Positions 1-10,508 of a stretch of 64,000 nucleotides of DNA are shown here, piece after piece. The stretch's first letter is position 1. Each line of letters starts with the position of its first letter. The translations under genes and the position numbers were made by a program. Source of the DNA: Chrysopilus asiliformis (taxonomy: Eukaryota; Arthropoda; Insecta; Diptera; Rhagionidae); assembly GCA_964034945.1 (NCBI GenBank), contig OZ035960.1, positions 109,244,324 to 109,308,323 on the forward strand, in the 5' to 3' direction. Under the pieces are notes generated by a model. It did not search any database. It was not told the DNA's origin and saw nothing but the letters and a program-made list of their open reading frames with translations.

Positions 1-984
1 TATGTTGTTTGATATTTTGAACTGAAGCCATTCAATCTTAACTATGTTAATATTTTCGTGCTGATAGAAACTAAGGATTTCGATCTGTACATGCCTTGGA
101 GTTGATGTTTCTCTTCCAGTATTGCGTTAAAACGAACAACAATGGATCAGTATAGATAGATGAAAGTTCTAATGACGTTCGTCTTGTAACTGTGTTAAAT
201 AAAATATTCTCTACTGTTGATGTTTTGCGGTGATGATGTTGCGCTCAGCTGTGGGAACATAAAAACATCAACAGTAAAGGTTCGGGCATTCATTAGATTC
301 CATCCAAATTGATTGATGTAGCTCTCTGTTTGAATTATTAATGCGACAAAGGATATTCGTTTATATGATGTTCAATTAAGATCCGGCCTAGGTGATTTCC
401 TTAATGAGTGTTTGTGGCTTTCGGCTGTAAATCATTCAATTAGAAAAGATATTTCAACATATTCGTATCTATAGATATTCAACCAGTTTTCATATATCAA
501 CCGAGGTAAAACTGACACGGCTAGCAATTCCTTTGAGTGTAATATACCCAATAATTCGAGTATCTGAGTAATATCTCAAGTGCCCTTATAACTTACAATG
601 TCCCCATTAAAATTTAACAGGACGTAAGGTAAAACTGTATTAACAGAATATTAAATGATTCTCATTCGAAATTTCGGCATACCTATACCCAAAAGTTTAC
701 ATTTCGTACTCATAAGCTTAATGAGGGAAATTTTATTAAAATTTGTATATTGTACAGGGATTCATGTAGAAAATTCTGATTCGATCCTTTAAAATATTAA
801 TAATAACGCTAATAAGTATTGTGATTTATTTCATTCAGGTGACACATTAAAATAACCCAAGTAGAATATATGAGTATTGAGAGAATTGTAGTAAATTTTT
901 CAGTTGTTTTTTCCCCAATTTTTGGATTTTGTTTATTCCAAATGCTGTCATTTTTCATTATTTTCACCTGAAGGTACATAAAAT
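1..984. other. AT-rich DNA, no gene seen
   Basis: I see no credible exon, RNA gene or element with definable ends here. Confidence 0.5.
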
Positions 985-1305
985 CTGACAGAAAAGATCT
1001 GATGTGAACAGCACATGACTTTCTTATATAAAATCTACGTTTCTGCGCAATTTACACTATAGGCCAACAAGTAAAATATTAGCTTATATAAAAAAAATGA
1101 TTTTTTTACAAAATCTGAAATATTTCGATAACGGTAAAAGAGATCGCTTGGAAATTTTGATATGTCTCAGATTATTTAGTTACGCCGCAGGCAAAATTTT
1201 TTTAAAAAAATTCATATGGGCAGTAATTAAAATAAAAAATTTAAAAAATTCGCCTACGGCGAAATGTTATAAGACCGATGTCGTTTTACATAAAATTATT
1301 AACAA
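985..1305. repeat. Dispersed repeat R1, copy 1
   Basis: The blocks around 985-1180 (ATCTGATGTGAA, GACTTTCTTATA, TCTACGTTTCTG, CGATAACGGTAAAAGA) recur in the same order at 29535-29745. Only part of the copy is preserved. No terminal repeats are visible, so the class is unknown. Confidence 0.6.
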
Positions 1306-1747
1306 CTAGCTTGCATACCCGTCGTAGTTTCAAGTTGCCGGGTTAAGTTTTTTTTTGATGGTTTATGTTGGAGTTAAACTTCAGGCCAATCGACTCGGTA
1401 ATTTCCCCGCGAAAAGGAAGAGCTAAGTTTCGAGATCACTTTACCCCCTCCCCTTACTCCCCCCCACCTCTCGGGCTACTTTTTAATGGGTCTATGTTGG
1501 GGCTGGACCCCCGACGAACATCTATGCCAAATGTCAGGCCAATTGGTTCATTAGTTTCCCCGCGAAAGAGTAACATAGCGCAAAAACTTAGTTTCGAAAT
1601 AACTTTATCCCCTCCCCTTACTCCCCATACCCCTCACGCTTCTTTCCCGTATGCCTTTCAAGTCAATGGGTTCGGCCGTTTGTGCGTGAAAGAGGAACAG
1701 ACAGACAGACAGACAAACACCAACTCATTTTTATATATTAAGTATGA
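1306..1747 (-). mobile_element. Helitron-like non-autonomous element, copy A
   Basis: Read on the minus strand it begins with TCATACTTAATATA directly after an A. It passes a (GTCT)n tract and ends GCAAGCTAG directly before a T. This fits the Helitron rule of insertion between A and T with TC...CTAG ends. Two other copies share the same ends (15699-16284 and 18570-19088). The tail hairpin ACCCG...CGGGT about 8 nt before CTAG is only partly kept here. The long plus-strand reading frame inside it (1365-1817) is not conserved as protein between copies, so I do not call a gene. Confidence 0.7.
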
Positions 1748-2390
1748 TCAATTCACCGCAGGCCAAAAGATCCACATTAAATATCCTTTTCAATTGATGG
1801 CTATACAATTTTCTTGAAACTAAAACAGAGTTTTTGCGATATGATCGCTTTACAGTTTGGAAAAATGTTAAGTATCCTTTCTAGTAGTATTTCCGATTTA
1901 TTTCTTGTCATAGTTTGTACAAAGTCTTTGTCTTTAAATGATTTCTCGGCAAACGAAATTTTTGTAAAAATAAGATATAAAAGAGAACTTATCTTATGCA
2001 TATTAAATTTCAATGGCTTTTTCTTCTTTTGTTAAAAAATCTCTCGATCCTTGATGCAAAAATACATTCATTGCAAATTTTCTTATTTTTTTCGGCTAGC
2101 TACGAGGATTTCTATATGTTATAGAAGTCCAGTAATGACACATAATAAAATTTTTCTTTAAATTGTATGTCAGATTGTTTCTCTATGGATTCCATTTGAA
2201 AATTGGAAGGTAATATGTTTAAATCGACCGAAAATTTAATCGCAAAACGCGTTTCTAACCAGCCACACTCAGAAAAATTGAGTAAAAGTCGGCTTCCTGC
2301 AGGAAAATTTAGTCTATGCTAGGCGCGCGTTCACCTGCACTAGAAAAAGCAAAAACCTGTGGTTAGTTTTGCGCAAAATTCAATCTGACT
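1748..2390. other. AT-rich DNA, no gene seen
   Basis: Two short opposing reading frames lie at about 1801-2035. Neither has exon-like codon content or splice sites. Confidence 0.4.
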
Positions 2391-2484
2391 AATGATTGAA
2401 AACCAATGATTGAAAACTAATGATTGAAAACTAATGATTGAAAACTAATGATTGAAAACTAATGATTGAAAACTAATGATTGAG
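2391..2484. repeat. 14-bp tandem repeat, about 6.7 units
   Basis: The unit AATGATTGAAAACT is repeated head to tail almost without change. The first unit ends CC instead of CT and the last is truncated. TGATTGA-like words continue, degenerate and in both orientations, to about 2610, suggesting an older larger array. Confidence 0.9.
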
Positions 2485-3729
2485 AAAATCAGTCATATTT
2501 TTTTTTTGATTTGTGATTGAATTTGTTAGTCATTAATCGTTCGTAACTTTGATTGTGATTAATTAGTTTTAATCATAATTATGATTGAAAAACTAACTCT
2601 TATGATTGATTTTAATTTCAGTTTTTACTTTCCTCTATAGAGGTTACGTTCGATAGAGGTTATGATTAGTTGATTACGCCCAACACTGCCTGTGGTCGGA
2701 AAATTTCAAAATTTAAACCAGCAACAAAATTTTATATAAGGTAAAATCTCACAACATTTCACAAGGTTCTGTTATGTAGGAGCTAAAAAAATCGTGGTGG
2801 TCTATATTGCGGCATTATACCTTACATTTTTTTAAACTTTTAAAGAATACAGTTCTAAAATACTATTGCATAAATCAAAAATACTTGAAGAGTCTTTCGT
2901 TTTATTGTAGTTTGGTAGTTATTACAACCGAAGAAAACTCAGAACCAAAAGATTCAAATTAAAATATGTAACCGAATTTTAATCAAAAAAGCTTTACACG
3001 AGATACAATTTCTGTAAAAATGTATGTTTTTTCCATTGAGTACGGTAAGACTGCCACTTAACATTTGTAAAATATTTTAGGTAATATTTTTTTTATTTAA
3101 ATATTTTTTTAAATTTCCTTTTCTTAATAAAAAAAACTGTTACAAAAAATGTATAAAAATTTCCAAAATCTCCTGACCATCAGGAACGTAACCTATTTGG
3201 CGCAGGGTTAAAATTGTAATGCTCCTGTAACCGCGGCGCTAGAAATCGCTAGTAGTCGTTATTCATATACAGAAACCAACAATTATTTTAATGCACTGAA
3301 GCATGCGTTAATCTCTGCTAATTATATTGCTTAGCCCACATATACCAGTTACAATAGGTTAAATAATATACCAGGATTATATTGTGATGATAATTCAATT
3401 ATCAGTGGATTAATTACCTTTATGTCAATATGGTCCACAGGTAAACTAATTAGCGCTTTTTACCACATATTTTTCCAAACCGATTTATGACACACTTATT
3501 GCGGTTATATCACAACCGTTGCTATGAGATTTTTTTTTGGTTTAAATCACTTCAATTATATAAAAAAAATTATTTATCTCAATTATAAATGCACGTATAT
3601 GAATAATGCGATATAATTCACTTGCATAGGTCGGAAAAATTGAATTGAATAAAATATTGGAGCAATTTTTAGTAGATTGCGGTGTCCGCTACCACATTCA
3701 CATAACTATAACACATTGGACGATACTTA
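2485..3729. other. Intergenic, AT-rich, no gene seen
   Basis: The stretch is dominated by A/T runs. The word TTTACTTTCCTCT near 2626 matches the edge of repeat family R3 found at 12.4, 44.4 and 53.0 kb, so part of it is decayed repeat. Confidence 0.4.
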
Positions 3730-4545
3730 AACCTTGAACGGAGGAGGTTTCCGCACGACCTTTATCTCGGATGGACTCGAAGAAAATGCAGTTGAGTCGA
3801 CATTGCGGTTCGCTTTACCAGCAAAAACAAGCAGCAGAAGCTGCAGGATGATCGGTCCATGCAGTGTGACTCTGGCAGTAGTAGTGGTGGCACCTGCTCT
3901 CAGCCGGAATAAGGATAAGCGTGGCGGAAGCCCCACTGGCAGCGGCGACGGGTATTGGGACCACCATCTCTATAGTAGCAAGCATTAACAGCATCGGTAC
4001 GGTGAAGTGAAGCTTTTGGCGACAAGAGTACGAGCATGTGCAAGAGTTCGTGGATGCTTCAATGACTACCTACCCCACAAATCCCCAAACCGAACTGAAT
4101 TTAACTGAACTGAACGTCAAGCGTAACTCTTTTAATTCATGTGTGGACCAAACAACAAAATTTCGCCTGGCTAATGCACAAGAAGAAACCGTACAGCATA
4201 GTCGTTTCATCGAAGCGCCAGCCAACAGTCAGCCGCATTTCCAAACTGACGTCCTTCGGCACTTCTCTGCGGAATGTGTCCACACGAGTATACATTTGTG
4301 TGATATGTGATAAACGTTGGAAATTCGGTTAAAAATGTTAAGGACTTAAAATTCTGAAGGCGCCGAATGAAATTCGCCTCCCAATGAAATGATGAAAACC
4401 ATGCGGATTCGCCAGTATCGAACCGTAACCATGTGCTTGCTTCCTGGTTATCCGCTTTCGCCTCCTTTTTTCCGGTGGCCCCAACATAACAGTATCGTTT
4501 ACACAGCAATATCAAAAACGATGTTTTTTTTACCAGCTTCACAAG
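3730..4545. other. GC-rich island with overlapping open frames, nature unknown
   Basis: This segment is clearly richer in G and C than its surroundings. It carries overlapping open frames: plus 3734-3985, plus about 3885-4310 interrupted only by TGA at 4008, and minus 4542-4207. The plus 3885-4310 frame has a hydrophobic stretch before the TGA and a polar Gln/Thr/Asn-rich tail after it. None has a convincing start codon plus splice sites, and I recognise no domain. It could be a 5' UTR exon, a CpG-type promoter, or a pseudogene. Long open frames partly follow from the base composition. Confidence 0.35.
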
Positions 4546-5127
4546 TTCAGCGAATTCATCGTGTCATTCATTTCACTTGATTTCTTTTGGGTTGGCTTAG
4601 TGAGTGGGTGGTTGGTCTGAAATACCCAACGTTTTCCCTCCAACATGCAGCATCGCCACATGATAAACACTTTTCGTCGACATATGAAGATTGGTGCACA
4701 TTTTAAACCAATTTTATACTTTATCCCTCGTACCAATACGGTTAGGAAAAGTGGAAACACACATTTTGAACAAGCTTAGGGATTTAAAATGGCAAGGGCT
4801 AAAAAAATCATGTAATATTTTCGTCGTTTTTGTTTTATTGTTGGTTGGGAATGATCCGAAACCGGAGACCGTTTTATATTTTAAAACGACTCGACGGTAT
4901 ATGTAAATCTTTATTTAATTTGCACAAGAAAATGAAATGAAATTAAATTATTTAACGAAAAAATGCTTTGATTGTGACTTGTTTTTTGGGGATTTATGTA
5001 AATGTGCTTGAGACGATTAAATCTGTTTTTATTAAATACTTTTTTATAATATAAAATAATATTTTCATAATTTGAGTTGGTTTCGAGAAATTTTCACGAA
5101 AAACAATACAAAATTCTAAATGTATTA

Positions 5128-5226
5128 AGCGCTGTCCATAAACTACGTCAGAATTTTAGAGGGGAAGGGGGGTGGGAATACGAAATTTCACAAAATTAGT
5201 GTAACGTATTTTATGGACATTCCCCA
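5128..5226. mobile_element. Small TIR element, TGTCCATAAA family
   Basis: The left end reads CTGTCCATAAACTACGT and the right end ACGTATTTTATGGACA, an imperfect inverted repeat around a short G-rich core. Related ends occur at 31890, 35250, 40160, 50700, 52851-53007 and 55820. It is a non-coding MITE-like family. Confidence 0.5.
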
Positions 5227-5321
5227 AGTGCATTAATGTTTGGTTCCGAAGTGGGGATAACTCAGTTGATACTACAATAGAAAAACAATAAAATATCGCT
5301 ACAACAGCTATTTTCCTTTAA

Positions 5322-5520
5322 CACGTTCGTGACATCGTGTACCACTGGTGGTACATGTACAATTTTTTAAAACCGCGGTAGTTTTTTTGTGGAAGTAATA
5401 TAAAAACACCGTGTACCACCGATGGCGCAGAACCCTCAGAAAACAAATCGCTAGTGTACCACCCGTGGTACACGATGTCCAAATGTAAAAAAAGTTGAAA
5501 AAGCAAATGTCACGAACGTG
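5322..5520. mobile_element. piggyBac-like MITE with TTAA duplication
   Basis: The 199-bp element is flanked by TTAA at 5318-5321 and 5521-5524. Its ends are CACGTTCGTGACAT and ATGTCACGAACGTG. TTAA target duplication is the piggyBac hallmark. Inside, a GTGTACCAC word recurs three times in partly palindromic settings. There is no transposase frame. Confidence 0.8.
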
Positions 5521-6347
5521 TTAAAATCTATTTAAATTCATAAAAAATTTAAAGAACTTCTTGAAAAATTGTAAAACTTCTTTTTCTTGCTGGATTGCTC
5601 CGCAAGGCTGTTTCGCTGCACCACACTTTTACTCCTTTTCTTTTTAAATGATTTTCTTAGTCAAGGATTTTTTAAAACTTTTCATTTTTTCTTGTTCTTT
5701 TTAAACAAACACAGTTAGAATTTTTTTCATGTATTTTTGAATTACCAATATTTTTTCAAATAATTTTCCCCGCTAGTCGAATGATGCAAACCAGGAAGAA
5801 ATCGGCCCAGCCAATTTAAATTCATAGGGAAGGGGGTTTAATGGAAGAGTAAATTAATGTGCAATAAAACCTTTTTCTCATAACTTCCAATCGATTGGAG
5901 AAAACAGGGTCGAAATCATTTAACTGGATCAAAAAATAGAAAGTCAAGGGTTTGGTGTAAGCGGGGCAGAGAACTTTTGTACTAAAAACTTTTCTCCCGT
6001 AATATTCATCCGAGTGGTGAAAATGGGATCGAAATCGGTTCAGAGAATAAAAAGATTTATGGAGCGGGGGTTTAAAGTGAGGAGGAAGGGCAAATCCCTG
6101 TAGATTAAAACCTTCCTTCAGTTAATTCTAACCGAATAGTGAAAACGGGATTAAAACTGGTTTAGTTATTCGAAAGTTGTGGGAAAATGGAGAAATTACA
6201 ATCAAATAAACAACAAACTTTCACTCCCAACGCATATCCCCACCCCGTTTTGTCGGTTGTAAAAGTATATTAAAATTGTATAAGAAAAGAATAAAAAAAA
6301 GAAAAATTGAAGATAAATTGAAAAAAAAAAGAAATTTTGAAAAAGAC

Positions 6348-6354
6348 AAAAAAA
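6348..6354 (-). terminator. Pol III oligo-T terminator of the minus tRNA-Gly
   Basis: A run of seven T on the minus strand lies five bases past the discriminator base of the tRNA gene. This is the usual RNA polymerase III stop. Confidence 0.8.
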
Positions 6355-6358
6355 TGAG

Positions 6359-6430
6359 TGCGTCGGCCGGGAATCGAACCCGGATCAACTGCTTGGAAGG
6401 CAACTATGCTAACCATTACACCACCGACGC
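6359..6430 (-). tRNA. trnG-UCC: tRNA-Gly (anticodon UCC)
   Basis: This 72-nt cloverleaf has acceptor stem GCGTCGG/CCGACGC, discriminator A, and T arm CCGGG-TTCGATT-CCCGG. The anticodon loop CTTCCAA gives anticodon UCC, which reads GGA/GGG glycine codons. The internal A and B boxes are intact, CCA is not encoded (normal for nuclear genes), and there is no intron. It is identical to the two plus-strand copies at 7179 and 7922. About 75 bp of its 5' flank is shared in inverted orientation with the flank of the 7922 copy. Confidence 0.97.
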
Positions 6431-6507
6431 CACATACTGGAAGTTCATTTTCGCCCATGATTCAGTGCTGGAAGGTCGAAAAAGTGTTTCACTCATTTCC
6501 TTCTGAA
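6431..6507 (-). repeat. 5' flank duplicated with the third tRNA-Gly
   Basis: The minus-strand sequence upstream of the first tRNA closely matches 7852-7921 on plus: TCAGAAGGAAAT, ACTTTTTCGACCTTC, ATCATGGGCGAAA and ACTTCCAGTATG occur in the same order. The match is imperfect. It shows that tRNA and flank were copied together by inverted duplication. Confidence 0.85.
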
Positions 6508-6559
6508 AAAGTATTTTTAGCCTTGCATCTAACCTTTTTAACCATATTTTGCTTTCTTA

Positions 6560-6676
6560 GGCCCGTTTGCGCGTATTATTCTTAAAAAATTAAGTTTACT
6601 TAAACCGTAGAAATTCTTCGACTTAAATTTTTTAAGTTGTACATAAGTTGCTAAGTTTTGTTGGTGCAAACGGCAC
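6560..6676. mobile_element. Harbinger-like MITE family H1, copy 1
   Basis: This 117-bp element starts GGCCCGTTTGC and ends GCAAACGGCAC, flanked by TTA on both sides (6557-6559 and 6677-6679). Copies 2 and 3 are at 22235-22363 and 39628-39754, each flanked by TAA. A 3-bp TWA duplication is typical of PIF/Harbinger elements. It is non-coding. Confidence 0.75.
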
Positions 6677-7178
6677 TTAATCTAATAAATTATTACCGAT
6701 TGCGATTCCGTTTGAATTTTGCATTAGAAGTAACGAATCACAGAAGCTTTACATAAATATCACTGTATTGCTTCAAGCTATTTTACGGATAAAGACTTAT
6801 AAATTGTATATTATTTATAATCTGAAATTCTATTATGGTTTTTCAAAATTAAACGTGTTCAGATTCTGTTAAAAGTTTCGTTAAAAGGTATGAAAAAAAT
6901 TCTGCAGTAAATTTTTAAACGCCTAAGTTTATGCAAACATAGAGTTTCATTATTTCTTGCCTAACAATAGGCCTAAAATTTCTCCAGTTTGATTTTTAAG
7001 TAATAATTTCCAGTGAAATGATTTTCTTGTCTTCATCTTTTGTTTATATTGTTATAAGAATACGGCAAATTAAATAAAAGTTTTAAAGTAAAAGATAAAA
7101 TGACTACTTTGGATAAAATGAGATAAAACATTTATTTGACCTTCCAGCACAGATTAACGAGCGAAACAAAACAATATG

Positions 7179-7250
7179 GCGTCGGTGGTGTAATGGTTAG
7201 CATAGTTGCCTTCCAAGCAGTTGATCCGGGTTCGATTCCCGGCCGACGCA
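7179..7250 (+). tRNA. trnG-UCC: tRNA-Gly (anticodon UCC)
   Basis: It is identical over 72 nt to the other two copies, with anticodon UCC, intact A and B boxes and no intron. A T-run starting four bases after the discriminator A serves as the Pol III terminator. The 5' flank keeps only patches of the sequence shared by copies 1 and 3 (GACCTTCCAGCAC, GAGCGAAA, AATATG), so it is the more diverged duplicate. Confidence 0.97.
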
Positions 7251-7851
7251 CTCATTTTTTTTTCTTTTTCAATTTTTTTATTTTATAGTTGCGTCAATAT
7301 TTGGATACCCCCAAAATCCAGTGTAAAGTGAAGAGATAGACACGTGGAAGATACATTTGAGCTCTAACAATGCACAAGATGAATTGTGGAGGGATGGAAG
7401 GGTGGAATGGAAGGGGGAGGGGACACATTTTAACAAACTATGTTTAAATATGCAGAAAGTATGAATTATGCTTTAATCTTAAAAATATCTGAAAAAGATA
7501 AGCAAATTAAAATTGTCAGGCATAAACTTTAGATGTGCAAGCGACAAATACTGGTGGACTCCTAGTATTTTGTAATTACGTTCCAGCTTCATTTAAGACC
7601 CAGAGTTTTTAATTTTTTATCAGATTAGTCTATAAGTTGTTTTTTTTAATTAGTGAAAATATGTGTACAGACGCTCTATTGTTGTTGATCTTCCAAAAGC
7701 TTCTTTGAATGGATTCCTGCATTCGTTGCTTTAATTTTTTTGCAATATTAGATTGGGTAACAGGGAATAATGAATTGAATTGTTTTTGATCCAGATAATT
7801 GAATATAGAGTAGAAAATGTTATATAAATAGCTAAAAACACTATTTCAGAA

Positions 7852-7921
7852 GGAAATAAGTGGAACACTTTTTCGACCTTCTAGCTCTGAATCATGGGCG
7901 AAACTGAACTTCCAGTATGTG
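7852..7921 (+). repeat. 5' flank duplicated with the first tRNA-Gly
   Basis: This is the counterpart of 6431-6507 in inverted orientation. The similarity reaches the first base of the tRNA. Confidence 0.85.
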
Positions 7922-7993
7922 GCGTCGGTGGTGTAATGGTTAGCATAGTTGCCTTCCAAGCAGTTGATCCGGGTTCGATTCCCGGCCGACGCA
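7922..7993 (+). tRNA. trnG-UCC: tRNA-Gly (anticodon UCC)
   Basis: Third identical 72-nt copy, discriminator A at 7993, followed by CTCA and a run of 13 T from 7998 as Pol III terminator. Its conserved upstream flank with the minus-strand copy argues that all three are functional or very recent duplicates. Confidence 0.97.
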
Positions 7994-8305
7994 CTCATTT
8001 TTTTTTTTTTCCATTTTTTTAACTTTTTTTTAGTTTCATCTTACATACTTTTAATATCCTTTTATGCATTTATAATGAAATTAATAAAAAAACAGCTTTT
8101 ATGGCGAAAATTTCCCGTTACATAGTTTTTTCGTTACATAGTTTGGGGAAATTGAATGTGGAAAAAAGTTGAAACTGCCTCTGGTCGATTAGCGAACTAG
8201 GAAAATCTTTTTTGCGTCCTGCTGGAATACTGAAAACATTGAAAGCAAAAAAAATGTCCTGTACAACCCCAGGGGAAGCATGCATTTTAGCCGGTTAAAA
8301 AAACA

Positions 8306-8742
8306 GGGGTGGCTTCATGTAACTTATTTTCGGTCGACTAATTGGTCGAAGGAAATTTTTCGTCGACCAAAACTGATTAAACAGGAGGACACTCACTCTG
8401 GTGCACACGATATAAGAGTCTTTTCTGGGTAATTTGGGGTCGCTGAATCCGAATCTGGCAGTAGTTTGGCTGTACCAGCTCTACTTTTTCCGATATGGTG
8501 GGTAACTCATACATATGTATAATCTGGAAATCAACAATTATTTTTTTCTTCATATTTGAAGAAGTAGAGCTGGTACAGTCAAACTACTGCCAGATCCGGA
8601 TTCAGCGACCCCAAATTACTCAGAAAATACTGTTATATCGTTTGCACCAGAGTGAGTGTCTGCTTGTTTAATCAGTTTTGGTCGACTAAAGATTTCCTTC
8701 GACTAGTTAGTCGATCGAAAAAGAGTTACATGAAGCCACCCC
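8306..8742. mobile_element. Long foldback element, arms about 180 bp
   Basis: The left arm begins GGGGTGGCTTCATGTAACT and the right arm is its inverted copy ending AGTTACATGAAGCCACCCC. Similarity runs through the arms (TCGACTAATTGGTCGA, GGGTCGCTGAATCCG and others) to a spacer of about 75 bp near 8490-8565. The CAGGGGTGG-type end resembles hAT termini, but I could not find an 8-bp duplication. A transcript across it would fold into a long hairpin. Confidence 0.8.
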
Positions 8743-9884
8743 AGTTTGATTTTTAAAAAATTTTCTCACCCATGAAAAAGGATAAAATAATTAATCTTTG
8801 GAGTAAATTTAAAAGTGGTGTGAGTGGAAAAAGCCTTTTTCACGTTCAACTTGTCTAGCAGGCAGTTTTCTTAGTCGGGTGGGGTTTTTCAAAATTTTTA
8901 ATTATGTATTTTTAAAAGAAAAACGTTTTACCGATTTTGACGAATTTTTTTTTATTTTTTTTAAATTTTTTTTTATTTTTTAAATTTTTTTTATATTAAA
9001 TATAATTATCTATAACCGCTCCACACACCAAAATCCAAATAGACCTCTCCTTTTCCCACACAAATGGATTTTTTTAAATAAAAAATTGTCTGTCCTTATA
9101 TAGAGTATTTGACGTCTGGTACTGGAAAATTGTAGCTTTTCTTATGTTTTAAATTTAAATAGCCATAAAAAACCATGGTGCCTTGTACACAGTTAAAAAT
9201 TCAAGGATTTGTATGAACACATTTTTGTTTATCAAGATCTTTTACACCAAATCTGTGTCAACTCGCACATTTTTATCGATACATGATTGGAACCTGACAA
9301 TTGTAGCTTTTCAGATGTTTTAAATTCTTTTTTTAAAGTTTTCTATCAACGATTGAAAATTTTGGACATTTTTTTAGGGCTGGAAATTTGAAGGTCTGTT
9401 TTAGGAATCTATCTAGGCAACTATTCTAACCATTAGCTCCCCTCCCCCCGTAAATTTTGCAGCTACTGAAAATGCATTTTATGCATTTTTTTCGAAAAAA
9501 AGCTCGTCCGATATAATTATTTTAAAAGACAAAATATTCATGTCTTCCAGGACGAGTTTTTCTAATTACAACTTCTAAAAAAAACTTCAACAACCTTCAA
9601 TGTTAATGAGAAACGTAACCCCTCTTGACTTATGGTCTTGTAATTTACTATAGCGCCTAACTTTCAACCAGAATCCTTTGAGTGCCATTTGCTTCACAAA
9701 GAAAGCCATGCCCCATTGTTTTTCCAAGATTTTTAAAAACTATACTTCGTTGTTTCCTGACAGTATATGCCTAGCTAAAAGATTGAATTGCTTTCCCTAA
9801 CAAGCGTTGGAACACAATTTTAAGGTGGCATATTTAATAGAATGTTGAAAATCCTTGAAAGGTTTAGCATAGAAAGTAACTCAC
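8743..9884. other. AT-rich DNA, no gene seen
   Basis: Homopolymer-rich DNA with fragments of repeat family R4 (for example TCTGTCCTTATATAGAGTATTTGACG at about 9087). No exon was supported. Confidence 0.4.
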
Positions 9885-9987
9885 CGGTGGTTTCTCAAAA
9901 AGGGATTCAAGTGCGCACCGTACTTCATAGCTTATATCTCAGGCATTAGAGCTGTACGATGCCTCGGAAGACGTTTTAGTCATGGTT
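9885..9987 (-). CDS. Candidate exon of unrecognised gene (gene B), third from right end of intron chain
   Basis: The minus strand shows an open segment ending at a strong donor CCACCG|GTGAGT (exon end 9885). The last 18 codons, from GAT-ATA-AGC, read DISYEVRCALESLFEKPP and look like protein. Upstream in the same frame are a TGA and then an ATG-led 14-codon stretch (from 9983) reading MTKTSSEASYSSNA. A weak acceptor GAGAG before 9987 keeps the frame of the exon at 10738. A second acceptor, ATATAAG before 9930, would exclude the TGA and also keep the frame. I do not recognise the product. The exact left boundary and membership of gene B are inferred. Confidence 0.4.
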
Positions 9988-10508
9988 CTCTCTAATTAAG
10001 TACGATGGCATATAGTTAATAAAAACAATGGTTGGGTATATAGAATTTGTTAAACAAATATGGATTTTCATCCGATTATTTCATGTTGTAGGCGGCGGCG
10101 AGGTGGTAAAACAAACGGACTAGAAAAACGCTCATAATAAAAGCCAAGCAAATTGTCGAAAGCAAATAATGAGGAAAAATCAAATTTTCAGCGAGCAACG
10201 GAGTGATGATAAACATGGTTGGTTGACTATATTATAGTGTGTTCTCATGAATTAAAACTCGTTAGCGAAAACGAGTCAGTAAAAAAAAATCCTTCCGTTT
10301 AAATCGACTTGGCTACGAATCCTTTCAACTGTGTAAACTTTGCACAGTTAATTGATTTGAATTCAACAAACGACATGTTGAACCAAGACCGTTTTTTTTT
10401 ACATTCGTTTTCTGTTTTAAGCGAGATATTGATTTTAGTGCACATACATTCCATAGAAACAATTATATCTGGGTAATGACTGACAAATATAGGAATTTTT
10501 GAATTTAC

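Noticed and set aside
1365..1817. 150-codon plus-strand ORF
   Set aside because: It lies in Helitron copy A. The equivalent frames in copies B and C are broken differently, so it is not a conserved protein.
4380..4450. tRNA-like sequence on minus (GGTTCGATACTGG with a GCGGAT/ATCCGC pair)
   Set aside because: The T stem does not pair properly and no anticodon arm can be drawn. At most a chance B-box resemblance.
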